In this document: positions 33,578-43,900 of the stretch, piece after piece
Layout of the letters: each line of letters begins with the position of its first letter
How positions within the stretch are numbered: the stretch's first letter is position 1
NCBI GenBank assembly: GCA_047602305.1
Contig: JASGHO010000001.1
Coordinates: 682,001 to 746,000, forward strand
Source of the DNA: Ancrocorticia sp047602305
GTDB lineage: Bacteria; Actinomycetota; Actinomycetes; Actinomycetales; Actinomycetaceae
Reading direction: 5' to 3'
DNA length: 64,000 nt
The notes under the pieces: generated by a model
Databases searched by the model: none
The model's input: the letters and a program-made list of their open reading frames with translations, nothing else
What the model was told of the DNA's origin: nothing
Made by a program: the position numbers and the translations under genes

Positions 33578-35275
33578 TTATCGTGCCATATCGGCGCTGG
33601 AAAGGAGTTCAGCAGCATGAGCGCGTGCCGTGGCCGAGTCCTGCCCGGAGAGCATTCGCGCCAGTTCGGCCAGCCGATCGTCACCGGCAACGGGCACCAC
33701 ATCCGTCACCGCCGATTCCTCTCCCAGCTCTTTGACGACGACGGCCTGTGTACCCGCATAGGCCGCCACCTGCGCCAAGTGGGTCACCACCAGAACCTGA
33801 GCGTTCTTGGCCAGCTCAGCGAGGCGCCGACCGACCGCCAGCGCAGCCCGGCCACCCACTCCGGCGTCCACTTCGTCGAAGAGGAAAGTGTGGTCCTTTT
33901 CATGCTGACCAGAGGCGAGAGCCACCTCCACCGCGAGCATCACACGCGAGAGTTCACCGCCCGAGGCACTCTTACCGACCGGGCCCAGTGGAGCCCCCCG
34001 ATGCGAGGCCAGCAGGAAGGAAATCGCGTCGGAGCCGTGCGCGCTGGGTGCCCCCGGGGTCACCTCGATAACAAAAGTGGCGTCGGGAAGCGCCAGCTCA
34101 GGCAGCTCTGTCATCACCAACGCGGCAAGCTCCGTGGCCGCCTTCGCGCGCGCCTTGTGAAGCTGCGTTCCCGCTTTGTCGAGATCCTTGCGCGCCGCGG
34201 CAAGTTCCTTCTCCAGGGTGTCGCGGGTGGCATCCGGGTCACCCAGTTTCGCCAACGCCTCTCGAGCCTCCGCTGCGGCGACGACGGCGTCGTCCAAGTC
34301 CATGCCGAGTTCCTTGCGTAGCCCCTGCAAGCGTTGGCGGCGCGAGTAGATATCGGAGAGGCGCTGCGGATCGGCTTCGGTGGAGGAAGCGAGATCGGCG
34401 AGCGTGGCGGCGATGTCCGAGAGTTCCGCTTCGGCTGTCTCCAACCGGGCGGCCAGCTCTGCGACCTCATCATCGTCCATCAGACCATCGAGAGAACGCT
34501 TCGCCATCGCAAGGGCGGACAGTGCCGTCTCATCCACCGTGTCAGAACCGGTGAGATGAGCTGCCGCACCGGAAAATCCGAGGTAGCGTGCCTCGGTGTT
34601 CTCCAAGCGGCGAGCTTCCGCCTTCAACTGTCCCTCTTCGCCAGGCTCCGGATTCACCTCGTCAACCTTGGAAAGCAAGGCTTCGTAAGCGAGGCGGGTG
34701 CGGGCGGCGTCGCGCGCCTGTGCCTCAAAATCTGCGAGATTCTGTTGCGCCTGGTTGAACACCTCCCAGGCCGATCGCCAGCGAGCCAGCGGCTTCGCAA
34801 TGGCCTGCCCGCCAAAACGGTCAAGGGCGCCGCGTTGCTGCACCGCAGAAGCCAAGCGCAACTGATCCGACTGCCCATGGACCGTCACCAGATCTGCCGC
34901 GATGTCCGCGAGCACCGAGGTGGGGACCGAACGGCCACCAATAAAAGCACGCGAACGCCCCGAGGCCGGAACGTGGCGAGCAATCAGGACGGCGGCGACG
35001 TCGTCGTCGACCTCATACGTTCCTCCCGCCTCGGTGACCCGGGCGAGAAGCGGGGAATCCGCGGACACCGCGAAAAGCCCCTCCACGATGGCGGACTTGG
35101 CGCCGCGGCGCACCTTCGTCGAATCGGCTTTGGCGCCGAGAAGCAGTTGCAGTGAGGTGACAGCCATCGTTTTTCCGGCACCCGTCTCACCCGTCAATGC
35201 GGTGAGGCCGGGTCCCAAATCGAGTTCGGCTTCCTCAATAACACCCAGATTCGAGATTCGAACCTGTTCGATCAC
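33578..35275 (-). CDS. recN: DNA repair protein RecN
   Basis: A 565-aa SMC-like ATPase: Walker A LTGETGAGKTMAVTSLQLLLG, a long coiled-coil (residues ~160-370), signature KSASGGELSRVMLAVEVAL and Walker B TFLFDEVDAGVGGRAALAVG. Full length. It acts in double-strand-break repair. The tlyA-nadK-recN-steA order is conserved in actinobacteria. Confidence 0.97.
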   Translation of the reverse strand: MIEQVRISNLGVIEEAELDLGPGLTALTGETGAGKTMAVTSLQLLLGAKADSTKVRRGAKSAIVEGLFAVSADSPLLARVTEAGGTYEVDDDVAAVLIARHVPASGRSRAFIGGRSVPTSVLADIAADLVTVHGQSDQLRLASAVQQRGALDRFGGQAIAKPLARWRSAWEVFNQAQQNLADFEAQARDAARTRLAYEALLSKVDEVNPEPGEEGQLKAEARRLENTEARYLGFSGAAAHLTGSDTVDETALSALAMAKRSLDGLMDDDEVAELAARLETAEAELSDIAATLADLASSTEADPQRLSDIYSRRQRLQGLRKELGMDLDDAVVAAAEAREALAKLGDPDATRDTLEKELAAARKDLDKAGTQLHKARAKAATELAALVMTELPELALPDATFVIEVTPGAPSAHGSDAISFLLASHRGAPLGPVGKSASGGELSRVMLAVEVALASGQHEKDHTFLFDEVDAGVGGRAALAVGRRLAELAKNAQVLVVTHLAQVAAYAGTQAVVVKELGEESAVTDVVPVAGDDRLAELARMLSGQDSATARAHAAELLSSADMAR

Positions 35276-35342
35276 GTTGACCCCCTCAGTCAGCCTCAGT
35301 TACACAGGGTGGATACGCCCAGTCGTGGCGGTCGCGCACAAC

Positions 35343-36167
35343 TTACGCCCGCCAGCCTTTCACGGGAAGCTGGAATTTCTTGACGAGTCGGCCCGAGAAG
35401 GGCGAATCGTTCAAACGAGCGAGAAGAACCGGCCGCTCGCCCTTGACAGCCGTCACCACGGAGCCCCGCGGCGCAGCGATCACGCGCCTGCCATCGCACC
35501 AGACCCGCGCATCGTCACTCAGCACATGCAGCTCCAGCGTGGAATCCGGTCCCACTACTAGCGGCCGGGTGAAGAGCGCGTGCGCCGCAATCGGGGTGAG
35601 GACCATACATTCGACGTTTGGCCACACCACCGGGCCACCCGCCGAGAAGTTGTAGGCGGTCGAGCCGGTGGCCGTGGAAAACAGCACGGTATCAACCTTG
35701 AACGAGGACAGCTCACGATTGTCCACGCCGATCGACGCTTCGAACATTCGCGCGTGCTCGTCCTTCTCCACCGCAGCTTCGTTGAGAGCCCAGCTGCGTT
35801 CGCTGCTGCCATCCGGGCGCGTCACGATGATATCGATGGTCATGCGGGGAACAACCTGCCAGGCACCCGAGGCAATCTTTTTCATCACCATGGGAACCTC
35901 GTCCGGATCCGCTTCCGAGAGAAAACCCACGTGGCCGTAATTGATGCCGAGAATCGGCAGGCCCGCGGGCCGCCCAAACTCCGCCGCACGCAGAATAGTG
36001 CCGTCACCGCCAATGACGAGGATGAGCTCCGCTCCAGCAGTCGCCTCCGGGGCCTGCGAGGTGACGGTATCGATCCCGAGTTCTGCCAGGTGTTCGGTCA
36101 CCAGGCGGGCAGTCTCGATGGCATCGGGGCGCTCGGGGTGGGATAGCAGGACAATCTTGCGAGTCAT
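35343..36167 (-). CDS. nadK: NAD kinase
   Basis: A 274-aa enzyme phosphorylating NAD to NADP. Key motifs: ELILVIGGDGTILRAAEFGR (GGDG), GINYGHVGFLSE, SWALNEAAVEKDEHARM (NE/D motif), TVLFSTATGSTAYNFSAGGPV, and DSTLELHVLSD. It overlaps tlyA by ATGA, and a 67-bp gap precedes recN. Confidence 0.97.
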   Translation of the reverse strand: MTRKIVLLSHPERPDAIETARLVTEHLAELGIDTVTSQAPEATAGAELILVIGGDGTILRAAEFGRPAGLPILGINYGHVGFLSEADPDEVPMVMKKIASGAWQVVPRMTIDIIVTRPDGSSERSWALNEAAVEKDEHARMFEASIGVDNRELSSFKVDTVLFSTATGSTAYNFSAGGPVVWPNVECMVLTPIAAHALFTRPLVVGPDSTLELHVLSDDARVWCDGRRVIAAPRGSVVTAVKGERPVLLARLNDSPFSGRLVKKFQLPVKGWRA

Positions 36168-37060
36168 TGCTCCACCACCTCCTTTCCTGCTGCACGTTCA
36201 CGCAGATCAGCTGAGGCTACCCGGTCGCGCGCTGAGACGCCAGAACCGGCTGGCCCTTCCTCAATGGCGCGCCAAATAGCCTCTTCAAGGCCTTCCCCAA
36301 GGAGATCCGCAGCGCCAGCCTTCATGTGCAAGAAATACTCCACGTTTCCGGCGGGCCCCGGAAGCGGCGAAGCCGCCACCGCACAGATTGCTAGACCGGC
36401 CGCGCGAGCGGAGCGAGCGACGGCGGCCACGGCGGAGGCATGCAGCGCGGGATCGCGCACCACTCCCCCGCTTCCCAGCTGCTCGCGCCCCACTTCAAAC
36501 TGCGGCTTCACCATGAGAAGGAAGTCCGCGTCATCTGCGGCAGCTGCCACCAGCGGCGGAACAACGAGCGTGAGCGAGATGAAGGAAAGGTCACCCACCA
36601 CCAGCCCGGGCGGCGGAGCGACGATGGCCGGATCCAGCGTGCGTACATTGGTCCGTTCAATAACGGTAACGCGCGGATCCTCGCGCAGCCTCCAGGCAAT
36701 CTGCCCGTAGCCCACATCCACCGCCACCACGTGCTCTGCTCCCCTGCGCAGCAACACGTCCGTGAAGCCACCGGTGGAGGCACCGGCATCCAGGCAGCGC
36801 TGGCCCTCAACGCGAGGAGCAGCTGCGCCGAGCTTATCCAGCGCGCCGATGAGTTTGTGGGCGCCGCGCGAAACGTAGTCTTCCTTCTGCGTCTCGGTCA
36901 CGAGAAGAGCCTGCGCCGGATTCATCTGGCGGGCTGGCTTACGCACCACCTCACCGTCCAGCAGCACCAGACCGTCAGCAATGAGCTCGCCCGCGTGCTG
37001 ACGCGAGCGGGCCAACTTCCTGCGGACCAACTCCGCATCGACTCTAATCAGACGGGCCAC
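36164..37060 (-). CDS. tlyA: TlyA-family rRNA 2'-O-methyltransferase
   Basis: A 298-aa protein from GTG 37060, chosen because GGAAG lies seven bases before it. The N-terminal S4 RNA-binding domain is RLIRVDAELVRRKLARSRQHAGELIADGLVLLDGEVVRKP. The FtsJ-like methyltransferase has the motif GQRCLDAGASTGGFTDVLLRRGA and KPQFEVGREQL. TlyA methylates 16S and 23S rRNA and determines capreomycin susceptibility in mycobacteria. Confidence 0.95.
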   Translation of the reverse strand: MARLIRVDAELVRRKLARSRQHAGELIADGLVLLDGEVVRKPARQMNPAQALLVTETQKEDYVSRGAHKLIGALDKLGAAAPRVEGQRCLDAGASTGGFTDVLLRRGAEHVVAVDVGYGQIAWRLREDPRVTVIERTNVRTLDPAIVAPPPGLVVGDLSFISLTLVVPPLVAAAADDADFLLMVKPQFEVGREQLGSGGVVRDPALHASAVAAVARSARAAGLAICAVAASPLPGPAGNVEYFLHMKAGAADLLGEGLEEAIWRAIEEGPAGSGVSARDRVASADLRERAAGKEVVEQ

Positions 37061-37073
37061 GTTCCAACTTCCG

Positions 37074-37220
37074 CTATCCCTGTGCACGCGACAACCGGCG
37101 CGTCAGCTCATCCAACAGCTCACCGAGAGAACGGATCTGTTCATCCGTCTCTTGGTCCGCAAGCTGTGCAAGCACCGCTTCGGGATGAAGCGGTGGCCGA
37201 GGCGCCGGTGTGTCACTCAT
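37074..37220 (-). CDS. small conserved-position protein, 48 aa
   Basis: The frame from ATG 37220 to TAG 37074 encodes MSDTPAPRPPLHPEAVL to LTRRLSRAQG. It is a proline-rich start followed by one amphipathic helix (QIRSLGELLDELTRRLSRA). It fills the gap between the HAD gene (14 bp upstream) and tlyA (13 bp downstream) with in-operon spacing, which supports it being real. Function unknown. Confidence 0.65.
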   Translation of the reverse strand: MSDTPAPRPPLHPEAVLAQLADQETDEQIRSLGELLDELTRRLSRAQG

Positions 37221-37234
37221 GTCAATGAGGCGTG

Positions 37235-38245
37235 TTAACGCCGAACGGTGAGTTCGGGCAGCACCGCTTCGATTCTGGCAAGCTCAGTGCCTGAATCGAC
37301 CGCGTCCCACACCGCGTGCACGAGGGCCCGGTAGGAATCGAGGTCCAGCACGTCGTTCACTGTTCCAACGCCAAACTCGAACTCGCTCCCGTTCCAACGG
37401 CAGCGCGCTTCCCGCACCACAGTCCACTCGCCGTCCTTCTCGATCTCCGGATAGGACTCGTGCAGCGAGCGCAGATCGTCGGCCAGGAAGGTGGGGCGAT
37501 GCGTTGGCGGCGCGATGCAGATATCGCGCGCAGTTGCGAGGCCCGTGAGCACGTGCAGCGCCGGAATTCCGGCCGCCACAGCACCCTGGATATCGGTGTC
37601 GAGGTTGTCACCAATGGCGAACGGACGCTCGGCATTCGACATCCGGGCGGCACTGCGGAAGATCTCCGGCTCGGGCTTACCCGAGGAAAGTGGAGTGACA
37701 CCCGTCGAGTTGGACACCGCGAGCACCAGGGAACCGTTACCGACCATCAACCCACGCTCACGCGGAATCGTCTTGTCGAGATTCGTCGCCACGTAGAGCG
37801 CGCCGGCACGAATCGCCAACGCACCCTCGCTGAGACTGGCCCAGTTGGCTTCCGGATAGAAGCCCTGGATCACTGCGTCCGGCTTGTCATCGGCAGATTC
37901 GACGACGACGAGGCCAACTTTCGTCACTTCGTCGCGCAGCGCCTGGGTGCCCAGAACGAGCACCTTGGCACCTTCGGCGACGTTTTCACGAAGGAGACGC
38001 GCGCCCACTTGGGCCGAGTTGATGATGCTATCGCCGGTGGCGGGAATGCCCAGGTCCACCAACTGCTGCGCCACCGATTCCGGTGTCCGGGAGGCATTGT
38101 TGGTCACGTAGGCGGCACGCATACCACCGTCCATAGCCTTCCTGATCGACTCGGGAGCGTACGCCACCGCCTCTGCACCGAGGTAGCACACGCCGTCCAA
38201 ATCGAAGAGTCCCACATCAAAACGACTGACGAGAGTCTTAGCCAT
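37235..38245 (-). CDS. HAD-IIA (NagD/PGP-like) phosphatase
   Basis: A 336-aa protein: FDVGLFDLDGVCYLG (motif I), AYVTNNASRTPESVAQQL (motif II, NagD type), TPLSSGKPEPEIFRSA (motif III Lys) and FAIGDNLDTDIQGAVAAGI (motif IV). This family dephosphorylates sugar phosphates and damaged metabolites. A C-terminal ~75-residue extension follows the catalytic fold. An AGGA site precedes ATG 38245. Confidence 0.93.
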   Translation of the reverse strand: MAKTLVSRFDVGLFDLDGVCYLGAEAVAYAPESIRKAMDGGMRAAYVTNNASRTPESVAQQLVDLGIPATGDSIINSAQVGARLLRENVAEGAKVLVLGTQALRDEVTKVGLVVVESADDKPDAVIQGFYPEANWASLSEGALAIRAGALYVATNLDKTIPRERGLMVGNGSLVLAVSNSTGVTPLSSGKPEPEIFRSAARMSNAERPFAIGDNLDTDIQGAVAAGIPALHVLTGLATARDICIAPPTHRPTFLADDLRSLHESYPEIEKDGEWTVVREARCRWNGSEFEFGVGTVNDVLDLDSYRALVHAVWDAVDSGTELARIEAVLPELTVRR

Positions 38246-38277
38246 GACTGAATTCCTTAGGCTCGCAAGTTCCGATA

Positions 38278-40614
38278 TCAGGCGTTGTCCGAATCACGCT
38301 CGTCGGCATCAAGTGCTTCGAGCTCGTGATCCTCGTCCTCGGCCGCATCGAAGAAGTCATCTTCGTCAGCGGACTCGTCGGAATCCTCGTCGTCCTCATC
38401 CTCGGAGTCCTCATCAGAGTAGTCGCCTTCAGCAGCGAACTCATCGTCAGAAGCGAACTCTTCAACGTCCTCATCATCGTCTTCGGCATCCGAGTAGACG
38501 GAGTAGTCGGCCACGGGGGCCTCATACTCCTCGGCATCCTCGGTGTCCTCGTCGGAGTCGTCATCGCCTTCGGCAGCGTCGTCCGCGGCGAACTCGTCGC
38601 TGTCCTCGTCGTCCTCGTCCTCGTAGAGGTCGACTTCGCCTTCGGCGGTGAAGATGGGCTCCCAGGTGGAGCGAATCTCGGCTGCCTCATCGGTGCGGCC
38701 GAGCTCCTCGAGCCTGTCAGCGCGGATCAGCTCGAAACGAGCGCGCAGATCCTCTTCCAGGCTTTCCGGATTGATCTTCTCCAGGACGGAGAGGCCACCC
38801 TCGGAGTCCCCGGCATCGGCGCGGGCGCCAGAGGTGACGAGCGCAAGCTCAACCTGCGATTCGCGTCCGAGCTTCTTCATGGGAATCTCGGCGATGAAAG
38901 CAAGTGCCTTCTCGGGGCGGCCCAGGCCACGCTCCGAATCGGCCTCGATTGCGACATGCGTGTAGTCATCGGTCATGCGGCGGTAGGTGCGCAGCTCGCG
39001 CAGTGCCTCGCTGTAACGTCCGGTGAGGTATGCGGCAAGGCCGAGCGCCTCGCGCACGATATCGACTCGAGCAGCATGACGGTAGGCAGCCTGAGCATGC
39101 TGGTAGGCCAGCTCGGCATCCTCATCCATCATGGTGCCGGCGTACACCAGGTGACGCGCCACACGCTCGGCGTTCACCTTGCTCAAGCTCATCAGGCGAC
39201 CGCGGGAATCCTTGTCCAGCAGATCCGCTGTGACACCTTCGGGAACGAAAGGATCGCGGCCAAAATCGTTGTCGCGGCGATCCTCACGGCCTCCGCGGAA
39301 GTTGCGATCGTTGTCGAAGCGGGGACGGTCGTTGAAGTCACGACGGTTGTCGCGGCGATCGTCTCGACCCCCACGGAATCCACCCTCGCGACGGTCGTTG
39401 TCACGGCCGCCACGGAAACCACCTTCACGACGGTCATCACGCTGCCCGCGGAAACCGCCCTCACGGCGGTCATTGTCGAAACGCGGACGATCGTTATCAC
39501 GACCACCACGGAAACCACCTTCACGACGGTCACCGAATCCACCACGACGATCATCACGGAAGTTGTCACGGCCACCGCGGAAACCGCCCTCGCGGCGATC
39601 GTTGTCGAAACGGGGACGATCGTTATCGCGGCGATCGTTGAAGTCACGACGGCCACCTTCGCGGCGGTCATCACGACCCCCACGGAATCCACCCTCACGA
39701 CGGTCGTTGTCACGGCCACCGCGGAAACCGCCTTCGCGGCGATCGTTGTCAAAGCGGGGACGATCATTGTCGCGGCGATCGTTGAAGTCACGACGGCCGC
39801 CTTCGCGACGGTCATTGTCGAAACGGGGACGGTCGTTGTCGCGACCACCGCGGAAGCCACCCTCACGACGATCGTTATCGAAACGCGGACGATCGTTATC
39901 ACGACCACCACGGAAACCACCTTCACGGCGCTCGCCACGATCTTCCCAACGGCGTCCACCTTCACGACGATCATCACGCTGTCCACGGAAACCGCCCTCG
40001 CGACGGTCATTGTCGAAACGCGGACGATCATTGTCGCGGCGATCGTTGAAGTCACGACGGCCACCCTCGCGACGGTCATCACGCTGCCCGCGGAAACCGC
40101 CCTCACGACGATCGTTATCGAAACGCGGACGGTCGTTGTCACGACCACCACGGAAACCACCTTCACGGCGCTCACCGCGGTCTTCCCAACGGCGTCCACC
40201 TTCACGGCGGTCATCACGCTGCCCGCGGAAGCCACCCTCACGGCGGTCATTGTCGAAACGGGGACGATCGTTATCACGGCCGCCACGGAAACCGCCCTCA
40301 CGGCGCTCACCGAATCCACCACGACGATCATCACGGAAGTTGTCACGGCCACCGCGGAAGCCACCTTCACGGCGATCATTGTCGAAACGGGGGCGATCGT
40401 TGTCGCGACGCTCGCCACGATCTTCCCAACGGCGTCCACCTTCGCGACGGTCATCACGACCACCGCGGAAACCGCCCTCGCGGCGATCTCCATATCCGCG
40501 CGAGTCGCGGCGCTCGTAACCGCGGCTCTGGCCGCGGCCTGCTGCTGACTGCCACCCCGAGGAAGGACGCTCCCTGCGCTCCGAATTCCCTGACGTATTC
40601 TGATCCTCTGACAT
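38278..40614 (-). CDS. Arg/Gly/Asp-repeat protein with helical TPR-like domain and acidic tail
   Basis: A 778-aa protein with a GAGGATAG site before ATG 40614. Residues ~42-455 are made of repeated short units such as DRREGGFRGGRDNDRPRFDN and RRWEDRGERREGGF. EGGFRG occurs about 16 times, an RGG-box-like composition. Residues ~465-640 are helical and TPR-like (RVARHLVYAGTMMDEDAELAYQHAQAAYRHA). They match the conserved tetratricopeptide protein found next to HAD-IIA and tlyA in actinobacteria. Residues ~645-778 are almost all Asp, Glu, Ala and Ser. Opposite charges at the two ends and RGG-like repeats suggest RNA binding or condensate formation, an inference. Confidence 0.85.
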   Translation of the reverse strand: MSEDQNTSGNSERRERPSSGWQSAAGRGQSRGYERRDSRGYGDRREGGFRGGRDDRREGGRRWEDRGERRDNDRPRFDNDRREGGFRGGRDNFRDDRRGGFGERREGGFRGGRDNDRPRFDNDRREGGFRGQRDDRREGGRRWEDRGERREGGFRGGRDNDRPRFDNDRREGGFRGQRDDRREGGRRDFNDRRDNDRPRFDNDRREGGFRGQRDDRREGGRRWEDRGERREGGFRGGRDNDRPRFDNDRREGGFRGGRDNDRPRFDNDRREGGRRDFNDRRDNDRPRFDNDRREGGFRGGRDNDRREGGFRGGRDDRREGGRRDFNDRRDNDRPRFDNDRREGGFRGGRDNFRDDRRGGFGDRREGGFRGGRDNDRPRFDNDRREGGFRGQRDDRREGGFRGGRDNDRREGGFRGGRDDRRDNRRDFNDRPRFDNDRNFRGGREDRRDNDFGRDPFVPEGVTADLLDKDSRGRLMSLSKVNAERVARHLVYAGTMMDEDAELAYQHAQAAYRHAARVDIVREALGLAAYLTGRYSEALRELRTYRRMTDDYTHVAIEADSERGLGRPEKALAFIAEIPMKKLGRESQVELALVTSGARADAGDSEGGLSVLEKINPESLEEDLRARFELIRADRLEELGRTDEAAEIRSTWEPIFTAEGEVDLYEDEDDEDSDEFAADDAAEGDDDSDEDTEDAEEYEAPVADYSVYSDAEDDDEDVEEFASDDEFAAEGDYSDEDSEDEDDEDSDESADEDDFFDAAEDEDHELEALDADERDSDNA
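38326..40548. repeat. internal coding repeats of the RGG-like gene
   Basis: The DNA between about 39250 and 40490 consists of many near-identical units encoding the DRREGGFRG and DNDRPRFDN blocks. Because the units lack stop triplets in several frames, both strands show long false reading frames across this stretch. The array is expected to vary in length between strains. Confidence 0.85.
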
Positions 40615-40908
40615 ACCTATCCTCGTGGTTCAGTTATGAGTAAACTCTGCCGCTCTGTAAAGAGCAGACACCGCCATCAAGTCTACCCGTGTTGGCGCTC
40701 AAACGCCGTGCGAGGCGACGGATGCCACACGCGACCCACATCCGATGACACGTCTCACCGACCAGATACACACATCCTCCACCCCACACACGAGCTACCG
40801 CGCCCGACCGCTGTCCAGACAGTTCGAGGGGAGGAACAGTTCCACGAACCATTCCTCCCCTCGGAGCTGTCAGCTACTCAGCTATTCAGCTACTCAACTA
40901 CGACGCTC
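40615..40908. other. intergenic region with terminator and promoter of the long operon
   Basis: It separates the amylopullulanase stop from the start of the RGG-like gene, both on the minus strand. It contains the hairpin at 40825-40863. The promoter of the downstream operon should lie between 40625 and 40800, but no clear -35/-10 pair stood out. Confidence 0.5.
40825..40863 (-). terminator. hairpin terminator after the amylopullulanase gene
   Basis: Exact 12-bp arms CGAGGGGAGGAA (40825-40836) and TTCCTCCCCTCG (40852-40863) around a 15-base loop, 46 bp past the stop codon. There is no T-run, as is common in actinobacterial terminators. Confidence 0.6.
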
Positions 40909-43900
40909 CTACTTTTCAGCAGCGCGTCGCCGAGCAACCAGTACTCCACCGGAGACGGTAGCCACGGCTGCCAAGATCACCAGGCCAGCAACGCTGGCAC
41001 CCGTGTTTGGTAGCTTGCCACCGGTTCCGCCCGGCTTGGTAGCACTTGCGGACGGCTGACCCGGGCCCTTGGTGGGCTGGCCGGTCGGCTTACCCGTCGG
41101 CTCACCGGTTGGCTTACCCGTCGGCTCACCGGTTGGCTTACCCGTCGGCTTGCCAGTCGGTGTTCCGGTGGGCTCCCCGGTCGGCTCATCCGTGGGCTTG
41201 ACCGTTGGCTCCGAACCGACCTTGTCCACAAGAACCGCGGCGGTGTGGGCCGGAATCGTCACCGAACCGGCCTTGGCGTCCCACGTAACCTGCTTGACGA
41301 CGTCGTCGTACCCATTCTTCTGGATGTCGGACAGAACGAGGTTCTTTCCGGCCATGCCGTCAATTGCCTCCGTGATCGGCTCCGGCGAGGCGTTGAAGAC
41401 CACCAGCAGGCCGTCCAGATCGCGATCGATGTTCGGCGACGCCGTCGCCGAATCGTCAATCCGCATCACCAGAAGTCCCGGAGCCGCCTTGTCGGTGGCG
41501 TTCGGGAAGGAGACGCGCTCCTTGACCAACTCGCCGGAACCGAGCGTGAACAGCGGACTCGAGCTGCGCAGCTTGAGCAGATCAAGTGACATCTGGTACG
41601 TGTCATTCATGTCCGCGCTCGTCGGATTCAGAGCCGCATTCTCCAGCAACGGTGCCATCAGGTTCCACTTGTCCTTGTTCTTCTCCGCAATCGGCAGTCC
41701 ACGCCCGAAGCCGTTGGACTGCATCGACCAGTCGAGCAGGTTGAAGTGGTCACCGGAGTTGTAGGAATCACGATCGAGCGACTTCGAGCGCAGGATGTCC
41801 ACGCCCGCATGCCAGAACGACGGCGACTGTCCCAGCGCAACCGTGGCCTGCGACAGCACGTTCAAACGGACACGAGTATCCATATCGGTATCCGTCGGGA
41901 GCTTCCAGTAGAGGTTATCGAAGAGCGTCTCGTTGTCATGCGCGTCCACGTAGTTGACCGACTCCTGCGGGTCATTCGCGTACGCCGCGGGCTGCCCGTT
42001 GTAGTCAATCTCCTCCGAGAGCTCGCCGGGACGAATCTCCATGCCCTTCACGTTGCCGGCCAGACCCACGCGAACGAGGTCCTTACCGTGCAAGAGGCCC
42101 TCCAGTCGCTGCTCCTCGGTCAGCTGCTCCAAAGCTGCGGCATTCGGGCTGGTGTATCCGCCCGAGCCGAAGCCCTGGTACGTGCGCTGATCCTCGTCGA
42201 AGGGTCCGCCGCCGCGCACGGCGTCGCGGAGCCGATCGTTGAAGGCACCGATTCCCGATCCCGCCACGTTGGATTGCGTGGCTTGGGTGAAGAGCGCGTT
42301 ATTCGCCACTTCACCAAAGTCCCAGCCCTCGCCGTAGAGGTAGATGGACTTTCCGTCCACACCGTCCTTCTCCAGGGTCAGCTCGTCGAGCGCTGCGCGC
42401 ACGGCCAGCATGTTCTCCATCGAGTGATGGCCCATGAGGTCGAAACGGAACCCGTCCACGCCGTATTCCTTGGCCCAGGTGACCACGGAATCCACCATCA
42501 TCTTGCCCGCCATGAGGTTCTCGGTGGCGACGTTCTGGCAGCAGGTCGAGGACTCGACATTGCCCTTGGTGTCATAGCGCTGGTAGTAGCCCGGTACCAC
42601 GCGGTCAAGCACCGAGTTCTCGGACTGTCCTGATGCCGCGCTGTGGTTGAACACCTGGTCCAGAACTACCCTCAGCCCCATATCGTGGAGTGCAGAGACC
42701 ATGCTGCGGTACTCAACGGTGCGCGCAATACCCACTTGGTTACCTTCGGTGGCGTACGAGCCTTCCGGCGTGGTCCAGTGCAGCGGGTCGTAACCCCAGT
42801 TGAAACCGTCCTTGGACTTGCCTGCCTCAACGGCTGCCTGCTGCGCCTCCGAGGCGGGCCCGGCATCCGCGGGGATCTCCGGATTGGTCTGATCGGCCCG
42901 ATTCTCCGGGATCGACGACGACGCGATATCGAAGCTCGGCAGCAAATGCACGGTGGTCATGCCAGCATCGGCGAGCGACGTCAAATGGTTGACACCATCG
43001 GAGTCGCCTTCGGTGAAGGCCATGTAGGTGCCGCGATACTCCGGACGAACCGTCTCATCACTGATCGAGAAGTCGCGGATGTGCAACTCGTAGATGGTGT
43101 GTTGCGCATCGTTGGCCAGCGGCGCGGGATTATTGTTCCACGCTGCCGGGAAGGACGCCGGGTCCTCCAGATCCACCAGGACGGAACGCTTCGAGTCAAT
43201 GGTCAACCCGAGCGAGTAGGGATCGGTCACGTCATTCGTGACCACGTCTCCCACCGAGGGCACGAACACATCGACGCTCCACAGGAACTGTGCGTTCTTC
43301 CAGCTGGGTTCACCAACAACGGTCCACACGCCGTCGTCGTCCCTCTCAGCCGGAATCAGCTGCGGGTCGACGGCGTCGCCCTGCCACAGCTTGAGCGACA
43401 CGTTCGTTGCCGTCGGCGCCCAGAGTGCGAGGGTGGGCGTGCCACTCCCCCAGGTGAGGCCGAGATCGCGATCTGCGGCGCCCGCGTAGAGGTCGTCGAG
43501 AACGCCAGCGATCTGCACGCCGGTGGAAGCGACGGGCTCGTGGTTGCGCGCTGCAACAACCTGGACCGACCCCTTGAGTATCTCGCGCGCATCGCCCGTG
43601 ATCTTCAACGCGACGTATCCGTTGGCAACGCGCGGGAACTCCTTCTTCTGCTCGGCGCTCAGTTCACCGTTGGCGGTAACCGACACCAGATGAGGGAGAT
43701 AGCCATCGAGAGAGTACGTCAGGTCCTCACCCTCAGCCAAAGCCGTGGGCCAGGCGATCGTGTCCTCGGAGATCCAGTACGCCTGAGCCGTTCCGGAGCC
43801 CGGGAGCGACGGATTCGACTGGCCAACCGACACCTGTTCGGTGGCAGGATCAAACGTGATCAAGATGCTTTCGCCTCCTACGGTAACGAAGGTGGCGTTG

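Noticed and set aside
39250..40490. CRISPR-like regularity of repeats
   Set aside because: The repeats are in frame, contiguous and encode a protein. No unique spacers and no cas genes.
38326..40548. 740-codon plus-strand frame (and long frames in other phases) across the RGG-like gene
   Set aside because: The DNA repeats lack stops in many frames. The translation is a Thr/Val/Ile or Arg/Pro/Ser low-complexity sequence, with no start signal and no family.
41060..41210. PTGKPTGEP repeats as a separate repeat element
   Set aside because: They are the usual Pro/Thr-rich wall-spanning linker directly before the LPNTG signal of the same protein.
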